DNA from: Microstegium vimineum
Taxonomy: Eukaryota; Streptophyta; Magnoliopsida; Poales; Poaceae
DNA: 64,000 bases
Direction of reading: 5' to 3'
NCBI GenBank assembly: GCA_022036555.1
Contig: CM039128.1
Coordinates: 5,573,926-5,637,925, forward strand
Part shown: positions 11,930-23,860 of the stretch, one piece after another
Position numbering within the stretch: the first letter of the stretch is position 1
How the letters are laid out: each line of letters begins with the position of its first letter
The notes under the pieces: model-generated
The model's database searches: none
Told to the model about the DNA's origin: nothing
Seen by the model: the letters and a program-made list of their open reading frames with translations, nothing else
Made by a program: the position numbers and the translations under genes

Positions 11930-12115
11930 AAGTATGGGTTGGTTATGGCATAGAAGGCTGGTCATTGGGAAAGAAGCAATTGAATAAATTAATCAAACAT
12001 GACTTATAAAGGGGTTTAAAAGGGTTTGTGTTTGAGAAGGACAAACTTTGTACTCTTGTCAACCCAAACAAGTTGGTAACCCCCTCCAAAAAAGGGCATG
12101 ATGACACTAAAAGCA
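11930..12115 (+). pseudogene. Copia A gag-pre-integrase segment
   Basis: The reading GWLWHRRL, then KLCTLVNPNK after a gap of about 30 codons, matches the HHCC-type pre-integrase domain that binds zinc and precedes the catalytic core in copia polyproteins. The terminal CXXC has become unreadable in the corrupted sequence. Confidence 0.65.
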
Positions 12116-12116
12116 T

Positions 12117-12800
12117 TTGAGTTTTGCCAGGATCTTTTTTGGACCAACAACATACACTAGTATTGGAGGCAACAAGTATGGATTTGTCATAGTGGATGTC
12201 TACAAGATATACTTGAGATTCTTTCTCAATGACAAAGTGATACATTTGCAACCCTTTAAATGTTTTTCAAGAGATGTCCCCAAAGAGTTTGAAACAACCA
12301 CAAAAAGTAAAAGTGACAATGAAGTGAATTCAAAATACAAGAGTTGAAAAAGCTATGTGATAGATTGGAATCAACATAACTCTCGGTCAAGTACACCCCA
12401 CAATCAAATGACCTTGTTGAGAGGAAAAAATAGAACATTGATTGATAGGCAAGATCTATGTTGAGTGAGTACAATGTGATCACTCCTTTTGGGCCGAAGC
12501 TATCAACACCGCTTGCTACCTAGCAACTAGTTTATTGTCGCCCATTGAGGAGAAGACACCATATGGCTTTTAATGGAAGAAAAGCCCAACATTGCATACT
12601 TTAAGTCTTGGGTGCAAATGCCCATATATTGAAGAAAGGCACAAACTTGGGAATTTTAAAAAGTGTGATGAAGGGGTTTTTACTTGGTTACTCAACCACA
12701 AGCAAAGCCTATAGAGGTTTGAATTCAGCTAGGGTATACTTGAGGAGGTTCATGATGTTGAGTTTTTATGAAACCAATGGATCTCAATTGAGAATGAGAA
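12117..12800 (+). pseudogene. Copia A integrase core and C-terminal region
   Basis: The reading TSIGGNKYGFVIVD at about 12155-12197 holds the first catalytic Asp region of the DDE integrase that inserts the cDNA. Fragments around 12310-12330 (the SDN motif), 12390-12420 (YTPQ-like, then VERK-like) and 12450-12560 (LSEYNV, then a stretch with the EKTPYG-like box) continue in copia order. The GFLLGYSTTSKAYR box at 12677-12720 marks the C-terminal end. Multiple indels shift the frame. Region length is normal for the family. Confidence 0.75.
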
Positions 12801-13139
12801 TCTTAAGAGGGGGTCCCAAAAAAAAATCATGAAGAGCATGGTTTGGAATTACCAAACAAGGATTAATTGAAATGAAAAAATCAAGTCTTAACCCCCCAAA
12901 TGCAAGTTACTCCCAAGTCAATAAAAAGTTCTTTCATCCAACCAACTCAACAATCAACCCCCACTCCCCAACCATCAACATTGCAAAGGCCCCCCATTGA
13001 TAAAAAATTTTTGGGATTAAATGGGTTTTAAAAGACGAGATTGGGTCCTTTTGTGACACCCCTTTGTACACCAAGGCCCAAAAAGTTTTTGGGAACTCTA
13101 AAATATTAGGAAAATTTTATGAAGACTCAAAAATTTTAC

Positions 13140-13500
13140 TAGGGAACTTTGGAACATTTTTAAAGACCCAAAAATTACAATTGTTGGCCAAATGGGTATT
13201 TTAAAAAAACAAGCCAAAAATGGATGTTTTAGGGAAAAAACAAATTGGTACTCAAGGATACACTAATTGGGGGTCTTGTTTGGGAAAAACCCTTTGGGCC
13301 CCGGGTTTGAAAGATTAAGGAAAAAGGATTCATTCCCCAAATATGTGCACACAAATCAAGCTATACCAAATAAATTTGTGAAGAGGCTTTCTTGAAGGGT
13401 TTATAAATTTGCTGTATAGTTTGAGAAACCCCCCGGGTTTTAAATACAAGAACCCCCCCCAGGTGACAATTGGGAAAAAAATTTTTTGGCTTGAAGAAAA
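13140..13500 (+). pseudogene. Copia A reverse transcriptase, N-terminal part
   Basis: In the corrupted sequence, words corresponding to the KWVFKNK box (about 13186-13210), the ARLVAQG box (13235-13255) and GYTQ (13255-13270) can still be read, followed by the PPGF box near 13430-13445. This order is diagnostic of copia RT, which copies the RNA genome to cDNA. Run-lengthening has destroyed a continuous reading. The catalytic YVDD box is not readable. Confidence 0.6.
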
Positions 13501-13849
13501 AACCTAGAGCAGGGGTAGAAAATTGGGGGACTTCCTTTTAAAAAAAAAAGGGGGTTTTTAAAAGGGGAAAGGTTGCCTATCTCCCCCCAAAAGAAGCTTG
13601 GCAAAGTTATTTTTTCCCCCAAATCTAGGTGGTGATAATTTTCATTAAAACCAAAACAAGAATTTTGTGAAAATTTGGAAGAGATGGAAAATGATTTGAA
13701 ATGTAAATATTGGTGAATTTAAATTTTTTCCCTTTGGGTTTTAAAATAAAGGGCAATTGAAGAAGGCCCTTTTGATAAGGGCAAGTACAAAAAATTATAA
13801 AAATTTTGGTTTAAAAAATTTTTAAAAAGGGGCATTACCCCCCCAAGGG

Positions 13850-14260
13850 CACTAAGGCCCACTTGGATAGACAAAGTGGCAATAGGGGGGATCAAAAGTT
13901 TGTATCTTTTTATGTTTGGAAGCCTCCCTCTATTGCCCCTTTTGGGGGCCGGATGTGGTTTAGTGAAATCACGTGTGCAAGATTCCAAGCCCCCCCAAAA
14001 AAAAGCCCTTTTAAAGGGCTAAAAAAGGGATATTGGGAAATTTGAATCATACACAAGATGTTGGATTTTTGGGGGGTTTTCCCCAAGGGGGTTAAAAATT
14101 TTAGCTAATTGGATATTCGGGCCCGACTATGGGGGATGCAAAAATTTTATAGAAAGAGCCAACGGGGACATGTCAAATCAGGCAAATCATTGTATTTTGG
14201 GCCCTCAAAAAAGCAAAATATGTTCATGTCTAAACCCAAAACCGAAAAACTAAGTTTCGG
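13850..14260 (+). pseudogene. Copia A RT end and RNase H
   Basis: An 'HLD.DK' like start at 13857, the word for SLLYL-like at 13920-13935, SRPDV-like at 13945-13960 and a CARFQA reading at 13974-13992 are the usual linker between RT and RNase H of copia elements. A GYSDSDYAGC-like RNase H start is recognisable at about 14108-14140 in altered form. RNase H removes the RNA strand of the hybrid. Confidence 0.6.
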
Positions 14261-15467
14261 GTAGTTGTTGTGTCAAATTTCCCTTTTGGGTGAAAGGGAA
14301 CTTTAAAAAGCTTTGGAATCAATTTTTAAACAAATGTCTTTTCTTTTTTACAAAAAAAAAATGCGGAAGCTAAAAAAATCCGAAATTAAAATTAAAAACC
14401 AACAATTGTTAAAACACCACTTTAAAAACCATAAAATCAAGGGGATACAATATTACAAGTGTTGGCACTGAGATAAAAATTTTCCGCATATTCACCAACC
14501 TTTTGATAAAAAAGGGTTTTTTTCAAGCTAAGAAATATTTAACATTCTTGAAATTTTCCCAAAAAGTTTGAACCCCCCCATATATACATCCTCCCCTTAA
14601 AACTTTTAAGGTACAATTGTTTGACATGTCTTCACCCTTTTTAGGAAATTTTTATGCATCATAAAATCAATTTTAGGGGCCATTCATAAAACAAAAAAGA
14701 TTTTGTGCTTTTATGTTTCCCCCTATTGCCTCTATCTTGAATTTTATTTTGGTAAATAAAAATAAATTTTTTTTTTGAAAAACCTAGTTTTTGATCTAGT
14801 AAAAATTCAAAAAGTTTACTCAACAGGGGAAATAAATTTGGGGGGGGTTAACAAGCTTTCCATGGTTTAAACCGATTTAAAAAAGTTTTGGGGAAAATAA
14901 TTTTATTAAAACCCCAACTAAACTTCTCCCCAATAATCAAACCTTTGAGCACATCTTTTTTTGATAAAAATGAAAAAAGGGGAAAAAATAGTAAAAAATT
15001 TTTTTAAAAATTTTTTTTAAAAAAAAGCCACAAAGGGGGGCAAGTATGAAAAATTGTTGCTATCTTTGGGGCATTAAAGTGCTTGTTGCAAAGTATTTTT
15101 TTTCATGATAAGTTTTTTGTGGTGAATGCTAGAACCCAAATTGATATGGGGATTGAAAACTATTGCTTAGATTTTTTTCATTTTAAAAAGGTATTATTCC
15201 CAAAAATGGTTTTTAATTTTCTTTTTAAATGGTTTTGGGGATTCATGGGGAAGGGGGTTTTTATTTCCCCTCCATTGGGGGTTTACCCTTTAAAGTCCAT
15301 CCTCCCCCCCTTCCCTTTGGTAGCATTTACTCCCCCCCAAATCTTATTTATTTCATAGGGATCAAATTAAAACCCAAAATCTATATCAATATGTAAAGGG
15401 GGGGTAATATCCAAAGGAAAATTTTCATATATATTTTTTATTTTTGAAAGGTTGTCATCAATTCCCA
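14261..15467 (+). other. Copia A 3' internal region, corrupted
   Basis: Lies between RNase H and the polypurine tract. SIRE-type elements often hold a long 3' region, sometimes with an envelope-like ORF. Here the sequence is AT-rich and full of homopolymer runs, and no domain can be read. Confidence 0.4.
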
Positions 15468-15481
15468 AAAAAGGGGGGGAA
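15468..15481 (+). promoter_or_regulatory. polypurine tract of Copia A (corrupted)
   Basis: A run of A then G (aaaaaaggggggga) directly precedes the 3' LTR. The expected form is an A-run followed by GGGGGAGAT, as at 2628-2640. Confidence 0.65.
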
Positions 15482-17315
15482 AAAAAGACCTTGTTTTTTT
15501 TGAGTAAATTATAAACCCATGGACAAAACCCCTTTTTTAATTAGATCAAATGGGGGGGTTCCCCTTGGTACAGGGGGCTAAGGATGATCATGTGAATCAA
15601 CTCCAGGACAAAAGGGAAAAAAAGAAAGAGAAACAAAATGGACCCAAGGAAAAAGGAAAACCCCAAGGGGCATTTTTTGGTTTTTTTTCAAGGGCACTAA
15701 AAGAGGGATCACTTTTAAAGAATCGACTTTTCAAAGGGGGAAAAATCGTACGATTTCGGTTACATTCCCCCTATTTGCATTGCATTCACAAAAAATAACC
15801 TAGTGCATGAAAAAAATAAATATAAACCCCGGAAAAAAATTTTTAAAAGCTAAACAGGGGAAAAAAAGGGAAGAATCACAAGGGGTTTTGCACTGGGCTT
15901 TGGGGGGAAAAAAAAGGGGGTTTTTTTTTACCAAGAGGCTCCCCCCAAGCCCGGCGGGGGGCAAGGCCGACCGGCCCCAAGGGGCATGCGTCCGGGAAAC
16001 GACCCGGGCCCCCGGGCCCCTCTGGGCAGGGGGTCCGGACGCTAAAGAGATCCGGACCCACTCCGGGCGGGGTCCCAACCCCGGGGGCCCTGGCCCCTTT
16101 GGGGGTATTTATCCGGGCTGAAGCGGCCGGGCGCAAGAGCCCCGGGCCGGGCCGGGCTGGGAAACCCTGGGCCCTTTTCGGGGCCGATGGGGGGCAGAAA
16201 AAAGGGGGCAACCGGCCACATTCCCCAGGTCCCGGGGGGCACGTAAAACCCAAAAAAGGGGCCCCAAAGGCGGGGTTTAAACGGCGAGGGTCCGGGGCGC
16301 AGACCCCGATGGTCCCCCCCCCATGCAAGGTCCGGACTGCGAATAGCTAGAAAGAGGGCAAAACGGCCATTCCAGGGGGGGGGATATTTATATGTTTTTC
16401 CCCCCTTTTGGGGGACCCTTTCACCCCCATTCATTTAGACTTTTTTTGCTTTTTGAAAAGCCCCCAAAATCATCCTTCATTTGTTGCATATTTTTAAAAT
16501 TTGAGTGACCCAAAGGTTTTTATCTTGCATTGCATTTAGTGCATTTGGTATTTCCACCCCGCGTGGGTTTTTTTTTTATTTTTGGGGTTTTTCCAAAACC
16601 AGACGATTGGCGATTGGGAAAGCTTTAGGGGGGAAAATTTTTTTTTGGTTTTTTTTTTTTTTTTGCGGCCCCGTTTTGGGGATTTTTGAGAGGGCTTGTA
16701 AACCCCCCCGGGGGAGGGGGCCCAAAAGGGGGAACTCTGGGAATTTCCGGTCTTTTAGTTACTCTTTTTTGTGTGGTTTTTTTTGGCCCCCGGGGGAGTG
16801 GTTTTGGGTTGGGGGTTACCAATTTTGCCCCCCAAACACCATTTGGGTCGACAAAAATGGGGGCCTTTCGGGGGGCCCAAACCCAAATGAAACCCCCGGG
16901 GGGAAAAAAACGGTTTTTCCAAAACTTGTCCCCCGGGGATTCATTTGGAAAATTTATTGGGGTTTTTGGGGTTTACCCCATTGAATTCCCCAAACATACA
17001 AGGCCCTTTGGTAAGCCCCCCCAAACCCCTTTTTTTTCTATTTCATACTTGTCCCGGGTTTGCTTGCTGTTGCTTCTTTATAGTTGTTTTGCTACTTGTG
17101 CAAGTGCTTTTGGTTTTTTTGCCCCCTTTTTTTTCAAGCACTTTTTGCCTTAAAAATTCCTTGGAAAAGGGGGGGTTTTTTCCCCCCAAGAACTAAAAAA
17201 AAGTTTCGCCAAAAATGTTAAACTAACCAAAATTTTTTTAGTGATTTTTGAAAAATTTTTTTTTGGGGTATTTTCCCCCCCCCCCTCCCCCAAAACCCCC
17301 AAAACCCCTTTCCCA
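15482..17315 (+). repeat. 3' LTR of Copia A (about 1.83 kb, corrupted)
   Basis: Aligns end to end with 3330-5156. Shared anchors include gaccttgtttt(t), the 'tggaca/gatcatg' zone, gggtccgga(c), aaaacggc followed by gatatttatatg, and the pyrimidine-rich end. The differences are mostly bases replaced by a neighbour, giving runs of 4-10 identical bases. Large overlapping GC-rich ORFs at 15.8-16.4 kb are by-products of this and are not genes. Confidence 0.85.
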
Positions 17316-17320
17316 AATCT

Positions 17321-17620
17321 CCAAAAGGGGGTCCCCCGGGCTAGTCCCCGGGGGGAATTTCCAACCCTTTCCCCAACAGAAAAGAAATTTGGCCCAAAAT
17401 GCCCCCAAAGGCCCCCCCAAAGGGTCCGGGCTAATTAAAGTTTCCCCGGGGGTTCCCCATTCCTTTTTTGGTTTTTTAATTGGACAAAATGTCCCCGGGC
17501 CAAAAAAGGTCCTGGTGGGGCCCCGGACTAGCCCCGGGTTTTTTTTCCCAAAAAAAAAAAAAAGTAAGGAAAGGGTATTTTTTTGGGGGGGGGGAAATAT
17601 TTAAAAATTTCCCCCCTCTG
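17321..17620 (+). repeat. 3' LTR of the ORF-bearing element, resumed
   Basis: After Copia A the sequence continues with words such as gggctagtccccgggg and ccccggactagccccggg, the same CCGGACTA vocabulary as 3091-3329. The LTR end cannot be placed because of corruption. Confidence 0.45.
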
Positions 17621-18020
17621 GTAGAGGCACAGGTCTTGGTCCCCGGGCGTTCGGGAAGAGGGGGAGCGGACACGGACGCAAAAGGTACGTGGGGAGTCGA
17701 AACATCCTACCTTGTCGATGCAGCGAGATCTCGTCTTGGCCTTCCGTCACATAAACGGATAACTTTTGAAATCTAGTTTGAAGAAAGTAAAAAGGAGGTA
17801 AAGAAAAATTTTGAAAGTGAAGTCTCATCTTATTAAACAGGGTCATTTTAAATATAATCCAAAAAGGGGCATTGCTGTTTCCCCAAAAGGGGAAACCCGA
17901 AAAGGAGAGTTGCTCCCTTCTTTTTAGTTGATTATTAGAATAAAGAATTTTTCTCAACAATTTAGAAAAAACTCTTGTCACAATTACACTGTTGTGGAAG
18001 TTTGGTAAAAAGCTTCCTTG
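17621..18020. other. unassigned, no gene seen
   Basis: A cleaner patch (17610-17760) with a purine-rich stretch around 17660 and then AT-rich DNA. No domain, terminal repeat or RNA gene is recognised. Confidence 0.4.
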
Positions 18021-18600
18021 GGGGGGTTAAATAAAAAAAAACCCAAGCAGACCTAAAAAATCCTTTTTTCTCCTTCCCCAAACCAGTAAAGCCCTGTGGC
18101 CAAAGGGGGCCGGGCTCCCCCTAACCCACTCCCAAGCCCCATCCGATCTCGCACCCTCCGCTCCCCAAGAATTACAGCCACCGCGAGGGGCGATCATCAA
18201 AGGGCAAGGCCACGCCCCCGGCACCCCCGAGTCGCCCCCGAGACCCGCTCTTTCCTCCCCCACGGACTGTAAACCCCCCGACCTCTCTTCCCCCGCCGGG
18301 GAGTTTTTGGATTGGGGGGGCAGCCGCCAGCTCGGGCCCGGTGCTACCCGGGCTGTCTACTCCTCTCTCTCTCTCGCTCGAGGTCCGGGGCTGGCCGTGG
18401 TCTTTGGGGGGACCCGGGAAACCCGACGTACGTGAACATGAAGCGCAAGGCGGCCCGGGGTGGGCATTGCTCCATCACGCACCCCCCCGAGGACATTCCG
18501 AACCCCGCGCTCGTCGCCGATTTCATCCCTCAAGCTGACCCCCCGTGCAGGGTCCCGCCCCTTTGTTTTTTTTTCCTTTCCCCCTTTTGGTTTTTGTAGT
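18021..18600 (+). other. GC-rich island with a possible first exon
   Basis: GC content rises sharply, with a CT-rich leader (ctctctctctcgctcg at 18363-18378). An ATG at 18439 opens a reading of about 53 codons beginning MKRKAARGGHC and ending in a Pro/Cys-rich stretch before T-rich DNA. This resembles the 5' end of a grass gene (leader, first coding exon, T-rich intron). I do not recognise the protein. The ORF could equally extend from an ATG at 18312. The poor sequence quality around it makes the frame unreliable. Confidence 0.3.
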
Positions 18601-19830
18601 GTCCCCATGTAGTTGATTGGTTGGCATTAGTCTGTCTCTCTTCCCTGTGATCTAGAGATGGTTAAATTTCCTTTTGTAAAAAAAAAAAACTGAATGTTCA
18701 ATCACAGATGTTCACTTGTGTTAATCTGATGTGCGTGCCGGGGACACCCAGTATCCGGGTTTAAATTTCAGTGTTTTTGTCTGACCCCATCTCTATCGAG
18801 TCTGCATTTCTTTTTGATTTTGGGAATTTGGAATCGTTGACGCTTTCATGCAGTGGGACGAAAGGAGTAATCAAAAAAATTTAGTATCTGTTTTCTGTCA
18901 ACCCAAATGTCCCCCGGGGTTTTGCGGGGCCCATAGTGCTGTTGGGCTGTCTTTCACTAGATTGGGCTTTGGGCATTAAAACTTATGTATTTCAATCGCA
19001 GAGTCCCTGGTAAAAAAAGGGGAACAATGATCAAAGTAAAATCGTTCTAGTGTTTTGTTATGGTGTGATTCTTTTTCCTACAAAATGCTACGGAGTCTCC
19101 CATGATTTACCTGATTTTAAAGTTGTGTTCCTTTTTTTTGTTAAACCCCAAGATTGTTGGTCAAGTTCAATACAATTTTTTTCGCCCATGGAGAGCTGCT
19201 TTCATTGCTTCGATTTAAAATGAGAAGCTGTATAAAAAATCGGGGTTCAACTAAGTTAAAAGTTTTTCTCAAAATCTGAATTTTTTGACTTGAACTGTCC
19301 ATGGGTTTTGTCTTTCTAACAGTAATAGTATCATGCATATGAAATTTAGAGGTTTAGAATAAAATTGTGTTACCCCCCTTGGATCAAAAATGAAACATAT
19401 TAATTGTTAGGAGGTCGTTTCATATTGATTTATCCATTTCTAAACTTTTGAGATAACTTCCCATAAAACCAATCCTTGTTCAAAATTATAAAGGGAAAAT
19501 TTAATTCAGTTTATAACCATGCTTTGAAAACGGGGATCCTCGCCCCAACTTCCATTGCCTAACATAAAAATAAAAAAATATACTGAACAGATCGAATTAA
19601 AAAAAGATTTGAGGGTTTTTTCATCTCTCAATTTTGGGCAAGTTTGCAATAAAAGGCAGGAACCACTTTTCCCAACCCCTGACCCAAAGGATTGGAAAAA
19701 ATTGGCACAACATATCTCTACCCTACAATACAAACTTTATCATTTGGTTTTCACTTGGGGGCCCAATTTTATAAGGGTTTTTCCCTTCAAAGGATCTGGA
19801 GTTTCAAGGGGGGAGTCACTGTGAAAGGAA
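18601..19830 (+). other. T-rich stretch, intron-like, no gene seen
   Basis: T-rich and poor in ORFs between the GC island at 18.0-18.6 kb and the possible exon at 19.84 kb. It reads more cleanly than its surroundings, with scattered corruption. Confidence 0.35.
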
Positions 19831-19837
19831 ACGGCGT

Positions 19838-20352
19838 TTGTTGTCGCAGCAACTTGTCGGGTCCCTGCCCCTGCCCCCTTCTGAAGGAGATCACCGTATT
19901 TTTGTGCACTCAGGACCCTGACCAAAAGCATTGACCGAACGAAAATTCATTGCCAGCTGGGCAGGCTATGATGGTATGTAGCATGGCAACAAAACCCCCA
20001 CATAAGATGCAAGCCGAAAACCACGATCATTGTCACTGAGTCTTTGTCTCTTTTTGCTTGTCAATAAAAGGGGGGTTTGGGATCAAGCCAGTCTGCATTT
20101 ATCGATGTTACAAATCTGTTGATGACATCCCCGAATTTGGGGTACCGATTTGTCGCGATGTGGTTTTTGCAGCGGTGAGCAAGGTCGTGGTTACCTAACT
20201 CCAGTTCCAGGGGGGTTGGGCCCAATACGGTTGCAATGCTGTAAAGGAACACGGTATGGGAAAAGCAGGTATATCGATGGGGCTTTCATCTCATTCTCAT
20301 TGCTGTATGACTGTATTGCAAGGTGTGAACTGACTAAAAATGTGGCGATGTA
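19838..20352 (+). other. possible exon pair of an unidentified gene fragment
   Basis: A pyrimidine-rich stretch and cag at about 19838-19850 precede an open stretch to 19972, followed by gtatgt (a good splice donor). A second open stretch (20150-20352) reads RCGFCSGEQGRGY and later CCKGTRYGK, then stops in TAA. Two CXXC-like pairs spaced this way recall zinc-ribbon or DnaJ-type Cys repeats, but the match is weak. Strand and frame are uncertain, and this may be part of the same decayed gene as the island at 18.0-18.6 kb. Confidence 0.25.
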
Positions 20353-20399
20353 AAATATTTGTTTCTCATTGGGGGCTTTTTCGTTCTCCAAAAAAAATA

Positions 20400-22330
20400 A
20401 TAGTCATAGCTTTTCCCTATTTAATAAATGCAATAAAAAAAAAAAAATTTTAATGCTTTGTGCTCCTCCAAATTCGGGTGACACAAAGCTTATGGTTTCA
20501 ATTTGAAGGGGGGAATTTCCCCCAATTTGGATGAGCGGAAATTGGAGTAAAAGCCAGCCTATAATTGCACAAAAACCCCAATGCGAGTGACTATTAAACC
20601 AAACAAAAAGTACCCTTTTTTTTGTCTCCTGTCTCGGGCCTAAAACCCAACAACCCTCTCTTCTAAAAACCCTTAAAACCCATTTTTTTGACAAAGAAAA
20701 CCTATTTTAAAAAACCCTTTTCTTTATTAGAAGTTTTTTAAAAACGATTTCATCATTTTTATTAAAAAAAAATTAGATAAAGGTTTTTTTTAAAACCCTA
20801 AAAATCATTTCTAAAACTTCTGAAAGTTCAAAAATTCTCGATTTTTTTTTTTCGCGAAAAATTCTGAAATCCCCGGCATTGGTTTTTAAAGTTACAAAGG
20901 CTTTTGGGATTCATTTTTTCACTTTCCCCCCCCACTCTCTTTTGTTTTTTCCTTTTTAAAAAAAATTGTTTTGGTTTTAAAATATATAAATTTAATAAAA
21001 TTTTTTTTATTTTTTTTTTATTTTTATTTTTTTTTATTTTTTTTTTTTTTTTTAAAAAAATTTTTTAAGTGAAAAGTACGTTCCACCAAAAAGCCAAACC
21101 AAAGGCAATTTCCAAATGGTCAAGTCCCCCTTATAAAATTTTTACAACCCCAATAACTTTCCCTTTAGCCCAAATATAAAACCAAATTTAAAGCCAAATT
21201 TTTTTTTTTTTTTTTCGGTTAAAAATTAAGTTTTTCCCAAAAAAGGGATTTGGTTTTAAAAGGGGGGGAAAATTTCAAAAATACCCCCTTTTTCCCAACA
21301 AGGAAAATTTTTTGAAATTTTTGCAATGGGGCAAATTTTTAGGGGGTCTCCCAAAAAAAAAATTTTCAAATTTGCATTTAAAGGTTGTCATATAAAAAAT
21401 TTTAATGACATGCCCCCAATGTTTTAAAAAGAAAAGAGGAAATAGAATGAAATTCTCGTCACGAAATTACCAAAAAAAAAAATTTTTTTTTATTTTGGGA
21501 AATATTATGAAACCAATAAAAGAAATTTGCATTAAAAACTTGAAACCCAAAAATAAAATTTGCATTAAAATTAGTGTTTTATCAAATTTTTTTTATTGTA
21601 GATATGACTGATATCCTGAAAACATGTATGGAAACTCTATAAGAAACTGACCTTTATATAGACAGATTTTATGCAAAGGTTGAAAAATACATTTTAAACT
21701 TTTGGGGCCATTTTAAATTTTTTCCCCAACCCATCCTACTAGGCACCTTAGCCAGAGGACGACCTATCAAACCAATCCATGGCCACATGCGCTGGCCCCC
21801 CAAAAACCTGGCCCACGAGGGGGCACGGGGTTTGTCAGACTCGCTTGTTTCTTTATTTTTTTATTATTTTAATATATAGATAACAAAAAACTGCAAAATA
21901 AGGTTTGTCGGGAAAAAAACGGGGGTGCTTATTTTTTTCTTATAATATAACTAATTTTCCCACTTTTACTCAAATCAATAATCCCTTTAAATTACGTAAC
22001 CGGGTATTTTTTTCAAAAAAAAAAAAAAAAAAGGTACCATTTGGTAAGTTATTTAGGGTCAAACCCTGACAAGAACATGCAGCAACTCCAAAACAACTAA
22101 ATTATTCGTAAACTATTTTAACTAAGCTCCAAAACTCACTCCAAAACTTGTTATACCCTTTTCTATTTTAACCAACCATCTATCCATATTCCCCTTGTCA
22201 TATTTTCCTAGCGATCTGTTTATATAGTATTTTTTCCCTTAGCTAGGTTGTTATAAAACTCATATTTTTAAAAGTTTCGATTTTTAATATGACAAATCTT
22301 ATAATTAGCATCAATCTCTTAATGCTATGA
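20400..22330. other. AT-rich corrupted DNA, no gene seen
   Basis: Contains an almost pure T tract at about 20998-21053 and many A/T runs. No domain or terminal repeat is recognised. Confidence 0.5.
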
Positions 22331-23330
22331 AGGCGGTTGTAAGTTGGCTGCTAAACTTAGTAGCAGTCTCGATCACGTGATTTCCCAAAATCTCATCTCC
22401 TCGAGCACGCACATCGTCGTCGTCACGTACTATCTCCCGCTCGATCAATTCCCGGGGGGGGGGGTGGGGGGGGGGGCGGGAGCCCCCCGCCCCGACAGCC
22501 GAGGGAAAGCGGGCGCCCCCTGCCCGCCCCCACCGGCATCCCCCCCCCCGCCCCCCCGGATCCCCGCCGGGGGTGCCGGCTTTCCCGGCCCCCAGCATTC
22601 GGCCATCCCTCCCTTTTTCCGGGGGGCCCCGAAGGGCCCCGCGGCCTGGCTGGTGCAACCCCCCCCTGCGGGAGCTCGGTCCCCGCGCCTCCGGGGAACC
22701 CCGGGGCCAATCGTGGGGAACCCCCCAACCCGAACCCCCCGTGAGGAAGCCTCCCCCTTTGTGTCCCTTTTTCCTCCTCCCCCCCAGGCAATTAACCATG
22801 CGATCATAACGTAGCGCCGAACATCCCACTTTTGAAACTTTTTTCCCCCCCCTCCCAAAAAACAAATCAGTTCTAAAAAATTTGCCCCAACTTAAACCCA
22901 ATAATCCGCCAACAGGCAATTTAAAAGTAGGATGGATTATTGGAGAAGGACGGACGCGTTCCACTCCCAACATTGAGCGCAATCGAGTAGCCATTTTTTT
23001 CTTCTTGCTACTCTGCAATTAAAACAATCTACGTTTAATTTTTAGGCATTCTGTGGGGCGACATGGTATATATATACGAGTTCCTGTTTGAAAGGAAGAA
23101 AAAATGATGATTGATGAGATGGGATAGGGGGATGGTCATTCACTCGTGACGTAGACATCAGATGGTTTTTTATCTGAGAGAAGCTGATTTTTATCACCCC
23201 GCCTGCGGCTGCAGGTGATTTATTTTTGTTCCCAAAAAAAAAGTGTGATTTCTTTTTCACACCTCCCGGGGCGTCCCCTGGGTTTTGGGCCACATGTCAT
23301 TTCGAATAAGCAAATCCCCTTCTCTCGATT
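22331..23330. other. GC-rich island in corrupted DNA
   Basis: 22430-22800 is extremely GC-rich with runs of C or G up to ten. Long ORFs occur in most frames on both strands, including 235 codons on the minus strand, and are products of that composition. The flanks (22340-22440 and 22920-23000) read more normally and include a minus-strand ATG context at 22993. No protein is recognised. Confidence 0.3.
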
Positions 23331-23600
23331 TTAGCAAAATGATTGGGAAGTTGGGTCCAAAGATGACCCCCATTTGAACCCCTTGCTAATCATTCAATAG
23401 AATTAGAACCGTTGATCAAACATGGCTAAAAGCTAAAACGTGTGCTAGTGATATATAAAAAGCAATATGAAGGGGAAGATCCGTTTTTTTATGGATGCTA
23501 GGAGAACAGTTTGGATCGTTTTCACCTAAATTTTGCCAAAATTAGTCCAACCATCAAAACAGAGGGTAATTAATGGATATAGATAATTTTTTTGCCCCCG
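23331..23600. other. unassigned, no gene seen
   Basis: Moderately clean AT-rich sequence with no coding signal. Confidence 0.4.
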
Positions 23601-23860
23601 CTATAACTGTCCTAACTGGTCCCAAAAGGCTGGCTTAATTGCTACTGTAGTTGGTTTTTAGCTAGAGCTAATTTATTTTTACTGACTAAACTCCAAATTT
23701 GTACTAAAATTTTTGTCCCTGTTTTTTGGATCCAATGACTAAAAAATAGTAATTTCCCCAAAGATGTTATACCCCCTTTTCCCCTAGGCAAGACTTTTTT
23801 AGTGGGTTGTCCCATTGTTAGTTGGTTGGGGTTTGGCTAACAATGGACATAGATGCTTAA
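23600..23860. repeat. possible MITE remnant
   Basis: The words gctagagctaattta, gtccctgttttttggatcc and ggtttggctaacaatg resemble the terminal and subterminal vocabulary of small grass DNA transposons that begin 'tagtccctgtttggatcc'. Clean inverted ends cannot be delimited here. Confidence 0.3.

Larger units (their letters stand above)
3330..17315 (+). mobile_element. full-length Ty1/copia element, SIRE/Maximus type (Copia A)
   Basis: Two LTRs (3330-5156 and about 15482-17315) bound a primer binding site, gag, protease, integrase, RT, RNase H and a polypurine tract in copia order (integrase before RT). The flanking target duplication reads aagtc on the left (3325-3329); on the right the corrupted sequence gives aatct (17316-17320). 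The element is inserted in the LTR of the ORF-bearing element. Its gag is split by a solo LTR, so about 9.7 kb of the 14.0-kb span is its own. Everything after about 10.85 kb lies in a poor-quality tract. Confidence 0.85.

Noticed and set aside
15800..16440. Several overlapping long ORFs on both strands, up to 150 codons
   Set aside because: They lie in the corrupted 3' LTR of Copia A. The clean 5' LTR (3780-4260) does not have the same ORFs, so they come from run-lengthening in GC-rich DNA.
20998..21060. Long T tract as a possible reverse-strand poly(A) tail
   Set aside because: It sits among equally long runs of other bases in corrupted DNA, and no adjacent coding segment or duplication is visible.
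22311..23018. A 235-codon minus-strand ORF rich in Gly, Pro and Arg
   Set aside because: Overlaps comparably long ORFs in other frames within a run-filled GC tract. Its composition is low-complexity and no domain is visible. Not called as a gene.
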